DNA of 8,329 nucleotides. Origin: a bacterium (GTDB taxonomy: Bacteria > B130-G9). Where the stretch lies: NCBI GenBank assembly GCA_021160245.1, contig JAGHCW010000099.1, forward strand, positions 1-8,329. The letters are read 5' to 3'. The number at the start of each line of letters is the position of its first letter. The first letter of the stretch is position 1. Below are positions 1 through 6,231 of this stretch, piece by piece. The notes below the pieces were generated by a model. It was not told the DNA's origin, made no database searches, and saw only the letters and a list, made by a program, of their open reading frames with translations. Position numbers and translations under genes: made by a program.

Positions 1-1
1 G

Positions 2-544
2 AACCTAGGAGTCCGTTGCGAGCGAGGTAGCGAGAGCGATGTTCTGGCAAGATACATCTCTGCGGCCTCCGCGCTGCAAGCGGATATTATCCTGAGATTA
101 ACCGGCGATAATCCCCTCGTGCATCCGCCAATCGTCGAGCAGCTGGCAGACGCGATGCAGGACGACCCGAGCATGGATTACTGCTGCGCCTCAAACGCCC
201 CTCTTGGGACGGCCTGCGAGGCGGTGAGATTCGACGCCCTCGTGAGGGTGAAGACGCTTACCGACAGGCCGGAGCACACAGAGCATGTTACGCTTTTTAT
301 TCGTGAACACCCGGATCTCTTCAAAGTGGGCGAGGTTAGGTCAGAGCTCGGCATGACCGACCTTCGACTGACGCTTGATACCCATGAGGATTATCAAATG
401 CTCTCCACCGTGTTTGACTCGCTCTACCGGCCAAATAGATTGCTCGGCGTTGGCGAGGTGGTCCGCTACCTTGATAAGAACAAGGATCTTCGATTGCTGA
501 ATGAATCGGTCAAACAGCGGTGTCCCGGAAAACCAGTTATCTGA
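2..544 (+). CDS. SpsF/NeuA-like cytidylyltransferase, 5' end truncated by window edge
   Basis: C-terminal portion of a nucleotidyltransferase of the CTP_transf_3 family (SpsF, acylneuraminate cytidylyltransferase group). These enzymes activate an acidic or modified sugar with CTP for surface polysaccharide or glycan synthesis in the cytoplasm. The frame is open from base 2. The first codons read RGSESDVLARYISAA and then LRLTGDNPLV, matching the family signatures RGSEDDVLxRY and RxTGDxPL. A GTG at 119 lies inside this conserved core, so it is not the start. Downstream, TEHVTLFIREHPDLFKVG and LRLTLDTHEDYQML match the conserved second half, with TLDT a typical family motif. About 180 residues are visible; complete family members run to roughly 230-250, so the N-terminal nucleotide-binding loop is missing to the left. 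mnmA follows 60 bases downstream on the same strand. The substrate cannot be read from this part. The family call is firm; the role in surface glycans is inference. Confidence 0.88.
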   Translation, partial: NLGVRCERGSESDVLARYISAASALQADIILRLTGDNPLVHPPIVEQLADAMQDDPSMDYCCASNAPLGTACEAVRFDALVRVKTLTDRPEHTEHVTLFIREHPDLFKVGEVRSELGMTDLRLTLDTHEDYQMLSTVFDSLYRPNRLLGVGEVVRYLDKNKDLRLLNESVKQRCPGKPVI

Positions 545-604
545 TTACTGGTGTCGTAGATTGATTCGGGCATGTATCTTTCTTGAAACCAAGTGGCAGG
601 TCGG

Positions 605-1705
605 ATGTCAAAACGAGTAATTGTCGGACTGAGCGGCGGCGTTGATAGCGCTTACGTCGCCTGGTTGCTTAAGCAACAGAACTATGACGTCGTTGGCGTT
701 CACTTCATACTTGACCCATTTGGCAAGACGGCCATTGACGCGCCCGACAAGCAGTCGCTCGAGGTTAAGCCCTGCGGAGGGCAAGACGAGGCGCTTCAGA
801 AGACGGCGGAGAGGATAGGGATTGAGCTTTTATGCGTTGACCTGAGCTACAGGTTCAGGCGGCATATCATCAGCCGCTTCGTCGAGGAGTATTTGAGCGG
901 CAGGACTCCCAATCCGTGCGTTCTCTGCAACCTGAAGATCAAGTTTGACGTTTTACACCGCCTATTGGGGCGGCTCGGGGCGGATTACTTCGCAACCGGT
1001 CATTATGCGAGGATAGTAACGCATCCGTCTGATGGTGTCCCTGTTGTGGCCAGGGCGGCGGACCCGCTGAAGGACCAATCCTACTTCCTTTGTATGTTGG
1101 GCGCACAGCATCTGCAGAAGGCGATTCTGCCGCTAGGGGATTTGAGGAAGTCCGATGTTAAGGCTGAGGTTTTTAGGTTGGGCCTCTGCGAACCGTCGGT
1201 TCACGCGAGCCAAGACCTCTGCTTTGTTAGCGAGCACGGCAAATATGCGGATGTATTCAAAGAGTTCCCTCGAATTCATAAACCTGGCCCAATCGTTGAC
1301 CGCGATGAGGGAGAGGTCGGCACGCATCCCGGCATACTGAACTTCACGATAGGCCAGCGTCGTGGCCTCGGCGTGGCGCTTGGGCAACCGAGATATGTGT
1401 TGGCCATCGACGCCGAGACCAACACTCTGCACATCGGGCCGAAGAAATATCTTATGAGGCGCGAATTTGTGGCGCGCGATGTTGTTTGGGTCGCCGGCTC
1501 CCCCAAAGACGAGCGACTCAACCTCAATGTCAAGATCAGGCTCAAGCACAAGGCTGCGCCCGCGACGCTCACGCCCATCGATGGCGAGGCGAGAGCAGTG
1601 CGTGTGGAGTTCCACAATGCGCAGCCCGCCGTAACCCCCGGTCAAGCCGCCGCCTTCTACGATGGCGATTTTATAGTTGGTGGAGGGTGGATAGAACTCC
1701 CCTGA
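605..1705 (+). CDS. mnmA: tRNA-specific 2-thiouridylase MnmA
   Basis: Cytoplasmic enzyme that thiolates U34 of tRNA-Lys, -Glu and -Gln anticodons. It adenylates U34 with ATP and transfers sulfur from a persulfide relay. With the ATG at 605 the protein has 366 residues, a normal family length. The PP-loop SGGVDS is at residues 10-15. The nucleophilic cysteine lies in TPNPCVLCN (second Cys, residue 108) and the persulfide cysteine in SQDLCF (residue 206), equivalent to the E. coli Cys102/Cys199 pair. GHYAR, DQSYFL and FTIGQRRGLGV are also conserved, and the C-terminal beta-barrel ends with PGQAAAFYDGD and GGGWI. A GTG at 593 would add four residues (MAGR). I prefer the ATG because an AGG sits just upstream of it (598-600) and homologues begin a few residues before the PP-loop. 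The extra Cys in NPCVLCN also occurs in other bacterial MnmA lineages. The preceding gene is functionally unrelated. Confidence 0.95.
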   Translation: MSKRVIVGLSGGVDSAYVAWLLKQQNYDVVGVHFILDPFGKTAIDAPDKQSLEVKPCGGQDEALQKTAERIGIELLCVDLSYRFRRHIISRFVEEYLSGRTPNPCVLCNLKIKFDVLHRLLGRLGADYFATGHYARIVTHPSDGVPVVARAADPLKDQSYFLCMLGAQHLQKAILPLGDLRKSDVKAEVFRLGLCEPSVHASQDLCFVSEHGKYADVFKEFPRIHKPGPIVDRDEGEVGTHPGILNFTIGQRRGLGVALGQPRYVLAIDAETNTLHIGPKKYLMRREFVARDVVWVAGSPKDERLNLNVKIRLKHKAAPATLTPIDGEARAVRVEFHNAQPAVTPGQAAAFYDGDFIVGGGWIELP

Positions 1706-1808
1706 CGGCCCGCGTCGATCTGTTTTATTCCTCCCACTTCAGAACTTGACAAGACGGGCTACATTTTGCAGAGTTTTGCTGACTTATGAGAATCTGAGTA
1801 TTCAAAGT

Positions 1809-1899
1809 GGAGAGGTGTCCGAGAGGCCGAAGGAGCTCGCCTGCTAAGCGAGTAAGCGTTTAAGACGCTTCCGGGGTTCGAATCCCCGCCTCTCCGCCA
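1809..1899 (+). tRNA. tRNA-Ser (anticodon GCU), CCA encoded
   Basis: Complete class II tRNA that reads AGC and AGU serine codons. The 7-bp acceptor stem pairs 1809-1815 (GGAGAGG) with 1889-1895 (CCTCTCC), followed by discriminator G1896 and an encoded CCA at 1897-1899. The anticodon stem is 1836-1840 with 1848-1852. The loop CTGCTAA carries anticodon GCT at 1843-1845. A long variable arm (AAGCGT paired with ACGCTT across 1854-1870), the hallmark of tRNA-Ser, separates it from the T arm. The T stem is CGGGG/CCCCG (1872-1876 with 1884-1888) and its loop is TTCGAAT. The tRNA stands alone between mnmA and a lipoprotein gene. I found no second copy of its 3' end in the window, so there is no sign of an integrated element here. 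Confidence 0.97.
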
Positions 1900-1912
1900 A
1901 TTTGACTTGCCG

Positions 1913-1938
1913 CCGGCCCCAGTTTGGGCTTTGGCCGG
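1913..1938 (+). other. GC-rich hairpin just after the tRNA
   Basis: CCGGCC (1913-1918) pairs perfectly with GGCCGG (1933-1938) around a 14-base loop. It begins 14 bases after the tRNA CCA and ends 39 bases before the lipoprotein start. There is no T-tract behind it (the next bases are GGCATATTC), so it is not a standard intrinsic terminator. It could mark a 3' processing or attenuation point between the tRNA and the downstream mRNA, or be a chance palindrome. Confidence 0.35.
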
Positions 1939-1965
1939 GGCATATTCAGCTCGGTTGCTGTTCCT

Positions 1966-1969
1966 GGAG
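1966..1969 (+). promoter_or_regulatory. Shine-Dalgarno GGAG fixing the lipoprotein start
   Basis: GGAG lies 8 bases before the ATG at 1978. It supports that start over an upstream TTG at 1924, which would put 18 unlikely residues in front of the signal peptide. Confidence 0.6.
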
Positions 1970-1977
1970 TGCGAAAG

Positions 1978-2610
1978 ATGAACATGATATTGAGACATTC
2001 CCTGAAGTTCCGCATTGCCATGTTCTTTCTCGCCCTAGCTGCGCTCTTGATTCTCGGGGGCTGTGTCAAGGAGGTCAAAGAACGGAGATTGGAACGGAGC
2101 CACCCCGCCTCAGCGACCGATTCGGGATCGGCCCGGCTGAGAACGGCCGCCCGTTCCGGACCTGTTGCCGCTGCCGTCATACTCGATTCCGCGGCGCAAG
2201 TGCCCAGCATTTACTCGGAAAAGGGCGCCGATAAGTTGGTGGATTCCCTGAGCTCGATGGGCTTCAGAGCTTCCCGGGCCTTGAGCTGGGAAGAGATGCG
2301 CACTGCGCGAAATCCCTCAGGTGGCATGTTATATGACCTCGCAATTGTCGTCTCGTTTCGGGACATGCCGAGGCTTGATACAATCGATGAGAAGGACAGG
2401 ATGTGCCGATGTGACTTTTCAGCCAGCGTGATAGAGGTCCAAACTGGCAGAGTGCTTCAAAAAGTGGAGAAGCAAATTGCCGGCGATTCTGGCGAGGACT
2501 TCAAAGTTGCCTGCCTAAATGCGGTGTTGAAGAGCGCCTCTGACTTCGCCGAGCTTGCGGCAGAGTTGATCCGGGATTATCAAGAGGGCGCAGAGCGCGA
2601 AGAGCAATAG
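1978..2610 (+). CDS. Predicted lipoprotein, function unknown
   Basis: Hypothetical exported protein of 210 residues. It begins with a basic n-region (RHSLKFR) and a hydrophobic stretch at residues 13-26, then a lipobox LILGGC with Cys29 as the lipidation site. This implies signal peptidase II processing and anchoring to a membrane facing the periplasm. A charged linker follows (KEVKERRLERS), then a soluble domain from about residue 60. The pattern of that domain is VILD at its start, SLSSMGF, DLAIVVSF near the middle, SASVIEVQTGRVL, and a helical end rich in A and E (NAVLKSASDFAELAAELI). This resembles the compact CsgG/LpoB/FlgT-like periplasmic fold, in which a strand ending in TG precedes a helix, but that is my reading of a pattern and not a recognised family. 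The same order of motifs recurs in the next gene, 67 bases downstream, so the two are likely functionally linked. Confidence 0.8.
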   Translation: MNMILRHSLKFRIAMFFLALAALLILGGCVKEVKERRLERSHPASATDSGSARLRTAARSGPVAAAVILDSAAQVPSIYSEKGADKLVDSLSSMGFRASRALSWEEMRTARNPSGGMLYDLAIVVSFRDMPRLDTIDEKDRMCRCDFSASVIEVQTGRVLQKVEKQIAGDSGEDFKVACLNAVLKSASDFAELAAELIRDYQEGAEREEQ

Positions 2611-2630
2611 CTAACCGGCAGTATAGAAAT

Positions 2631-2655
2631 GACAGGCTGGAAAGCCAGTCCTGCA
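2631..2655. repeat. Small hairpin repeat, copy A
   Basis: This 25-base unit matches 22 of 25 positions of the unit at 6232-6256. It folds as GAC/GTC plus GGCT/AGCC around a GGAA tetraloop, with one A-A mismatch. It fills much of the 67-base spacer between the two exported-protein genes. No T-tract follows, so a terminator role is unlikely. It is probably a member of a dispersed intergenic repeat family. Confidence 0.6.
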
Positions 2656-2677
2656 CTCAAGGTCTGATGGGATATTG

Positions 2678-3673
2678 ATGAGACCGAACCTCTTGATGGC
2701 TCTAATGGCCGTTATCGGCTTGACCCTATTGGCTTCGCCGGCTTATGCCCAACAGTCAACAGAGTCAACACTTACGACAAATGGGATTGAGAGCGCCTCG
2801 TATAATCCAGCCTCATTCTCGATCGCTACCGAGACGACTATTTGGCCAAAACTGGTGGTCTTGGTTGATCCCAGCCTTGTGATGCCCTGGGGAGCAAATC
2901 AAGTCGTCTTCCGGACCACAGTGTCATTACTTGATGGTCTTCATATTCCGGTTTTGAACCCCAGGTTCCAGCAGGCAATGCACTGGGAGGGATACAACCT
3001 CGCCAAGAAGAGCACTGCAAGGGATGCCGCAAGCACGATAGCCTTAAAGGCCGGCGCCGCGCTTGCCGTAGTGCTCAGGTGCAAAGCTGTCGAGGTGGGC
3101 TTTGAGGGAGACCTATTGGCCCCTTATACTTGCAGGGCAACAGTATCCGGTAACGTCCTGGTCGCAGCGACTGGTCGGCCAGTCAAGAGCCAAATAGTCG
3201 TTCATCACAAAGCCTCTGGCGCAGACGAATCCTTGGCCGAGAGTACAGCCATTGCGTCGGCGGCCACGATCTTTGCTGATGAAGCCCTGAAGAGGATTAA
3301 GTTCTGGTCATATCAGCGCGAGGAGCGAGGCAATGCCATTCTCGTCAGGTTCAGGGGAATGGATAGTTACGCTCGGATAATTGACATCCGCAATGTCCTT
3401 TACGAAATACCCCGCTGCACCAACGTAACTCAGAAAAGCGTCTCGTTGGGTGACCCAAATAAGCCGAACTTTGCGGAGATAAGCCTGAGTTATCTGGGAA
3501 CCGCACGGGTTCTTTATGGGGAAATTGCGGCCGCGCTTGTAGATGAGATTGCCCCGCTCCGGCTCAGCCCAATATCCATTTCGAGCCACTTGATGGAGCT
3601 CGAATTGTGGGAGCCGGAGAAGACCCCGGATGTGGATAGCGCGATAGAGGAGCCGTCGCCGGCAGCTCCGTAG
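2678..3673 (+). CDS. Sec-secreted protein, function unknown, paralogous in part to the upstream lipoprotein
   Basis: Hypothetical 331-residue protein with a clear Sec signal peptide: hydrophobic residues 5-20, then SPAYA with likely cleavage after Ala24. No lipobox is present, so it is probably periplasmic or secreted. Residues from about 55 to 210 repeat the module order of the lipoprotein upstream: VLVDPS, a SLLDGLHIPVL segment, ALAVVL, then VLVAATGRPV and an alanine-rich helix (ESTAIASAATIFADEALKRI). A second domain from about residue 215 has alternating strands and helices (AILVRFRGM, IIDIRNVLYEIP, AEISLSYLGTARVLYGEI, MELELW). This resembles the C-terminal part of FlgT-like proteins, where a strand-helix unit ends in a 'Y-x-G' turn; that is low-certainty inference. 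An acidic, proline-rich tail ends the protein. The ATG at 2678 is chosen over a TTG at 2675, with GGG six bases ahead. The stop codon directly abuts the stop of the convergent gene. Confidence 0.8.
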   Translation: MRPNLLMALMAVIGLTLLASPAYAQQSTESTLTTNGIESASYNPASFSIATETTIWPKLVVLVDPSLVMPWGANQVVFRTTVSLLDGLHIPVLNPRFQQAMHWEGYNLAKKSTARDAASTIALKAGAALAVVLRCKAVEVGFEGDLLAPYTCRATVSGNVLVAATGRPVKSQIVVHHKASGADESLAESTAIASAATIFADEALKRIKFWSYQREERGNAILVRFRGMDSYARIIDIRNVLYEIPRCTNVTQKSVSLGDPNKPNFAEISLSYLGTARVLYGEIAAALVDEIAPLRLSPISISSHLMELELWEPEKTPDVDSAIEEPSPAAP

Positions 3674-4291
3674 TTATCCGAACTCCATATAGTCTGTGAA
3701 TAGTCTCTCGAAGTCCGGATGCGTGGCGAGGTTCACATAAGTAGATGTTCGCCGAAGTGCCTCCAGTTTACGGATCGTGCTGCCCGACCGGAGAAATGCA
3801 ATCGCGCCGGCCAGCGCCGTGTTTCCCAAGGCGCTTTTGCTTGCGTTCTCAAACTTCGGGACAAGGCCGATGGCCTCGGCGGACTTGGGATCTATGAAGC
3901 TGCCGAATGCGCCTCCTAAAATTAGGCTGCCAACCGACGCAGGCTCAATCTCGGCCTCCTGAAGCAGAATCTCAATGCACGTCCTGATTGCGCTCTTTGC
4001 CAGCTGTGCTTTGCGGATGTCCTCCTGAGTTATTGCGCTGTTCCCGTCGAAAGTAAAAGCCGGCTGCCCGCCAATTCTGCACAGAGATACTCTTGTCTCC
4101 GTGGATAGCCTTTTAGTGTTGGATATAAATCTGCCTGAAGGCTCAATGAAGCCAGCCTGGAGCAGGGCAGCACAAGCGTCCACGAGACCCGATCCGCAGA
4201 TTCCCAAGGGCCGTCCGCCGCCGATCACCTGATATGAAATGCCGCCGGCTTTGCATGCGACATGTTGGATTGCCCCTGCCATCGCGGGCAT
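3674..4291 (-). CDS. C-terminal part of RACo-like ASKHA ATPase, separated from its N-terminal part by a frameshift
   Basis: 205 residues from the ATG at 4291, which are the C-terminal half of a RACo-type (DUF4445) protein. The conserved pieces are GICGSGLVDACAALL (residues 30-44), ITQEDIRKAQLAKSAIR (87-103) and LILGGAFGSFIDPKSAEAIG, followed by LGNTALAGAIAFL and the end YMEFG. These motifs make the second lobe of the ASKHA nucleotide-binding fold and cannot act without the first lobe. The family consensus continues upstream of this ATG in the same frame (EIRCGMPAMAGAI), reaching back to the run of seven C at 4306-4312. The ATG is therefore an internal methionine and not a natural start. Together with the N-terminal part this gives a protein of about 536 residues. 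It could be expressed by a -1 ribosomal slip, be a real mutation, or reflect a one-base sequence error. The stop TAA abuts the opposing gene. Confidence 0.85.
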   Translation of the reverse strand: MPAMAGAIQHVACKAGGISYQVIGGGRPLGICGSGLVDACAALLQAGFIEPSGRFISNTKRLSTETRVSLCRIGGQPAFTFDGNSAITQEDIRKAQLAKSAIRTCIEILLQEAEIEPASVGSLILGGAFGSFIDPKSAEAIGLVPKFENASKSALGNTALAGAIAFLRSGSTIRKLEALRRTSTYVNLATHPDFERLFTDYMEFG

Positions 4292-5283
4292 CCCGCAGCG
4301 GATCTCCCCCCCTCAAACGCGGGGCCGGCCGCTGCAGACGAGGCGACGAGGCGGTCTTTTGTTAGGACTGCTGTCTCCGAGTTCGTGCCGATGTCCAATA
4401 AGACAAGCGGCCGCTTGGGCTCGTGTAAGGAGGCAACAAATAGCCCCGATAAGAGGTCCGCTCCCACGTAGCCGCCGATTGCGGGCATCAGCTCGAACCT
4501 CGTCCTTTGGGGAAATCCAAGCGTATCAAACTTGCCTGCATCCTGCTCAGAAACGAAAACGGCGGATGTAAATGGCGCCTCGTATGGCGGCGTAATGAGT
4601 GGCGAGCAATCTGCGCCGAGTAACATGGCGAGCATCGTCGTATTTCCCGCGAAGACAACCTGATGAATGTCAGAGGCCGAGGCGCCTGCGTCGGAGAGAA
4701 GCGCGCGCGATGCGACACGAACGCTTTCCATCAGCGACAGCGTGAGAGACTTCCGCTTCTCATCGCCCTCTAGAGAATAGCCGATGCGGGATATCACGTC
4801 CGCGCCGAACTGGAATTGCTGGTTGAGCGTAGTCGAAAAGCCTGTGGGCTTGCCGGACGCCATGTTGAGAAGTGCGACCGCAACCGTTGTTGTTCCGAGG
4901 TCAACTGCAAGCCCAAGACCTTCTTTGGCATCTTGATTGGATGAGATTCCTCGTTCCGTAATCGGATCAAGCGGAACCAACGACGGAACAATGGCTGCTG
5001 CCCTTGCGGCTCGATCGTCCGTTGCTATACTGACCCTTGATGCCGCTGGGACGCTCACTCTGATGTCCGCTGAGACCCGGTATTGACAAGCGAGAACGCT
5101 CGTCTCCTCGTCACCTTCGGCCCGGCGAATGAGAACCTCGCATTTTCTGCAATTTCCCTTGCCTCCGCATGTCCCAGCCAGAAAAATAGAATTGCCGGCC
5201 AGAAACTGCATGAGGTTGCTGCCTGCCTCAGCCGTCAGAGTTCTACCGTCCGGCTCCAGTTTTACCGAATAAGTATCGGCCAC
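4225..5283 (-). CDS. N-terminal part of RACo-like corrinoid-protein activator (2Fe-2S ferredoxin plus ASKHA domain), frameshifted
   Basis: RACo-type proteins use ATP to reduce and reactivate the cobalt of corrinoid proteins in methyl transfer. They are cytoplasmic. The first 80 residues are a plant-type ferredoxin domain with cluster ligands Cys39, Cys45, Cys48 and Cys66 (CGGKGNCRKC, then LAC). After a short linker comes the ASKHA domain: LAVDLGTTTVAVALL (125-139), FGADVISRIG, VVFAGNTTML, IGGYVGADLLSG, LLDIGTNSETAV and AAAGPAFEGG. The last 26 residues (4228-4305) are out of frame and have no family similarity. The frame is lost at the seven-C run at 4306-4312; one more base restores GPAFEGGEIRCGMPA. 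The start is GTG at 5283, set by a strong GAGGTGAT site. The AIM24-family gene lies 60 bases upstream on the same strand. No methyltransferase or corrinoid-protein gene is visible to name its partner. Confidence 0.88.
   Translation of the reverse strand: MADTYSVKLEPDGRTLTAEAGSNLMQFLAGNSIFLAGTCGGKGNCRKCEVLIRRAEGDEETSVLACQYRVSADIRVSVPAASRVSIATDDRAARAAAIVPSLVPLDPITERGISSNQDAKEGLGLAVDLGTTTVAVALLNMASGKPTGFSTTLNQQFQFGADVISRIGYSLEGDEKRKSLTLSLMESVRVASRALLSDAGASASDIHQVVFAGNTTMLAMLLGADCSPLITPPYEAPFTSAVFVSEQDAGKFDTLGFPQRTRFELMPAIGGYVGADLLSGLFVASLHEPKRPLVLLDIGTNSETAVLTKDRLVASSAAAGPAFEGGRSAAGCPRWQGQSNMSHAKPAAFHIR
4306..4312 (-). other. Frameshift site: run of seven C (G on the coding strand)
   Basis: On the coding strand this reads GA followed by seven G and then AGA, with zero-frame codons GAG GGG GGG. 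It therefore has the exact X XXY YYZ spacing of a -1 slippery heptamer. A -1 slip, or insertion of one G, converts the nonsense tail into the family sequence EGGEIRCGMPA. A small perfect hairpin (GCGGG-ATG-CCCGC, 4284-4296) lies 9 bases downstream, a distance compatible with stimulated slippage. A real or artefactual single-base loss in a homopolymer is equally consistent. Confidence 0.8.
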
Positions 5284-5285
5284 GC

Positions 5286-5293
5286 ATCACCTC
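5286..5293 (-). promoter_or_regulatory. Strong Shine-Dalgarno GAGGTGAT for the RACo-like gene
   Basis: The eight bases GAGGTGAT match the 16S anti-SD complement and end two bases before the GTG at 5283. This decides a GTG start and implies the gene is, or recently was, translated. Confidence 0.75.
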
Positions 5294-5343
5294 GTCGAGA
5301 TTCTAATAGCGCTAATACGTCAGAAAATTATCATGGAGAATCG

Positions 5344-6096
5344 TCAATCGCCGCTAACCATATTGCCCAAAGCGCCGAAGAGACTACCACCACGCCTCAC
5401 CTCGCCCTTTGCACCTCCTCGCGATGCGTTGATTACCCTATCTGCGAGTCGTGAGAACGGTAGAGTCTGGAGCCATATCTGCCCGGGGCCCGTCAGCTTC
5501 GCCAGAAATAGCCCTTCTCCGCCGAAGAAGGCTGTCTTGATGCCCCCGACCATTTGGATATCGTAATTGACCGACTCCTCGAACCCAACGAGGCAACCGG
5601 TATCGACCTTGAGCGACTCACCGCGGGCCAATTCTTGCCGCACAATCGTGCCGCACGCATGTAGAAATACAATGCCGTGTCCGGATATCCGCTCAAGGAT
5701 GAACCCCTCGCCACCGAAGAATCCCGCCCCCAGCCGCTTGGTAAAAGCGATGTCCATTTCAACTGCAGTGTCCGCGCAGAGGAAGGCGTCGCGCTGGCAG
5801 AGAATCGTCTGACCGCTTAAGTCCAGCGGTAGTATCTTGCCGGGATACGGCGAGCTGAAGGCCACCTTGCCGCTCGCCCCGCGACATGCAAACATCGCCA
5901 TGAAAAGGCTTTCGCCCGCGATTTTGCGCTTTATGCCGCCAAATAGGCCGCCTTCCATCTTTGTGTCCATCTCAATTGCGGTCGTCATAAACATCATCGC
6001 GCCCGCCTCAGCCTTGACCTGCTGGCCCTGATTAAGGTCGATTACGACCGCCTGCATGTCATCGCCAATCAAATCGTATTTCAATGAGGTCGCCAT
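5344..6096 (-). CDS. AIM24 / TIGR00266 family protein
   Basis: 250-residue protein of the AIM24 (TIGR00266, formerly DUF124) family, which has a beta-rich fold related to the tryptophan RNA-binding attenuator protein. The biochemical role is unknown, although family members are widespread. Visible signatures are AEAGAMMFMTTAIEMDTKM near residues 30-48, GGLFGGIKRKIAGESLFMA directly after, SGQTILCQRDAFLC, GAGFFGGEGFILERISG, GTIVRQELARGESLKVDTG, and FFGGEGLFLAKLTGPGQIWL near the end. The repeated GGEG segments are typical of the family. Length is normal. The start is the ATG at 6096, which has a near-perfect AAGGAGG upstream. An upstream ATG at 6174 in the same frame would add 26 residues encoded by the intergenic repeat, and the ribosome site argues against it. 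There is no signal peptide or membrane segment. It lies between the PIG-L deacetylase (155 bases upstream) and the RACo-like gene (60 bases downstream). Confidence 0.93.
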   Translation of the reverse strand: MATSLKYDLIGDDMQAVVIDLNQGQQVKAEAGAMMFMTTAIEMDTKMEGGLFGGIKRKIAGESLFMAMFACRGASGKVAFSSPYPGKILPLDLSGQTILCQRDAFLCADTAVEMDIAFTKRLGAGFFGGEGFILERISGHGIVFLHACGTIVRQELARGESLKVDTGCLVGFEESVNYDIQMVGGIKTAFFGGEGLFLAKLTGPGQIWLQTLPFSRLADRVINASRGGAKGEVRRGGSLFGALGNMVSGD

Positions 6097-6104
6097 TTTG
6101 ATTT

Positions 6105-6111
6105 CCTCCTT
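6105..6111 (-). promoter_or_regulatory. Shine-Dalgarno AAGGAGG for the AIM24-family gene
   Basis: AAGGAGG is separated by eight bases from the ATG at 6096. It rules out the longer start at 6174, which would begin inside the repeat region. Confidence 0.85.
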
Positions 6112-6146
6112 CACATAAATATCAACCGCTAAATCCTGACGCAAGA

Positions 6147-6209
6147 TGTAGGGGCAGGCCTTGTGTCTGCCCAAATATATAGATAGACGGAGACAAACCC
6201 CGCCCTACA
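6147..6209. repeat. Long imperfect inverted repeat
   Basis: The outer ends TGTAGGG (6147-6153) and CCCTACA (6203-6209) pair perfectly. Pairing continues inward with one bulge and a few mismatches, including TTGT/ACAA at 6161-6164 with 6193-6196, leaving an AT-rich loop centred near 6178. The left arm also has its own hairpin, GGGCAG (6152-6157) with CTGCCC (6167-6172). It lies between the PIG-L stop and the AIM24 ribosome site, so its transcript could fold and protect or end the PIG-L mRNA. No clean T-tract follows on either strand. Confidence 0.65.
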
Positions 6210-6231
6210 CAATAGCAAATACGACCTATGA

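Noticed and set aside
1133-1645. Long minus-strand open frames opposite mnmA
   Set aside because: mnmA is unambiguous on the plus strand; these frames have no ribosome site or recognisable motif and are shadows.
1704-1724. Possible intrinsic terminator after mnmA (GACG/CGTC hairpin then TTTT)
   Set aside because: The stem has only four pairs and the T run is six bases away and short, so it is too weak to call.
1746-1751. Perfect TTGACA upstream of the tRNA, as a possible -35 box
   Set aside because: The hexamer 17 bases later (CAGAGT) matches the -10 consensus at only three positions, and other spacings are no better. It is not enough to call a promoter.
1877-1899. tRNA 3' end as an integration site
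   Set aside because: No second copy of this segment and no integrase gene are present in the window.
4239-4571. Plus-strand open frames opposite the RACo-like gene
   Set aside because: The composition (rich in R, P and S) is that of a shadow frame, and the opposite strand has clear family motifs.
6115-6147. TTGCGT and TATTTA, 17 bases apart, as a minus-strand promoter for the AIM24-family gene
   Set aside because: Each box matches only about half the consensus, and the start of transcription would fall within the ribosome-binding site.
6097-6174. 26-residue N-terminal extension of the AIM24-family protein
   Set aside because: It is encoded by the intergenic repeat, and AAGGAGG sits correctly before the ATG at 6096.
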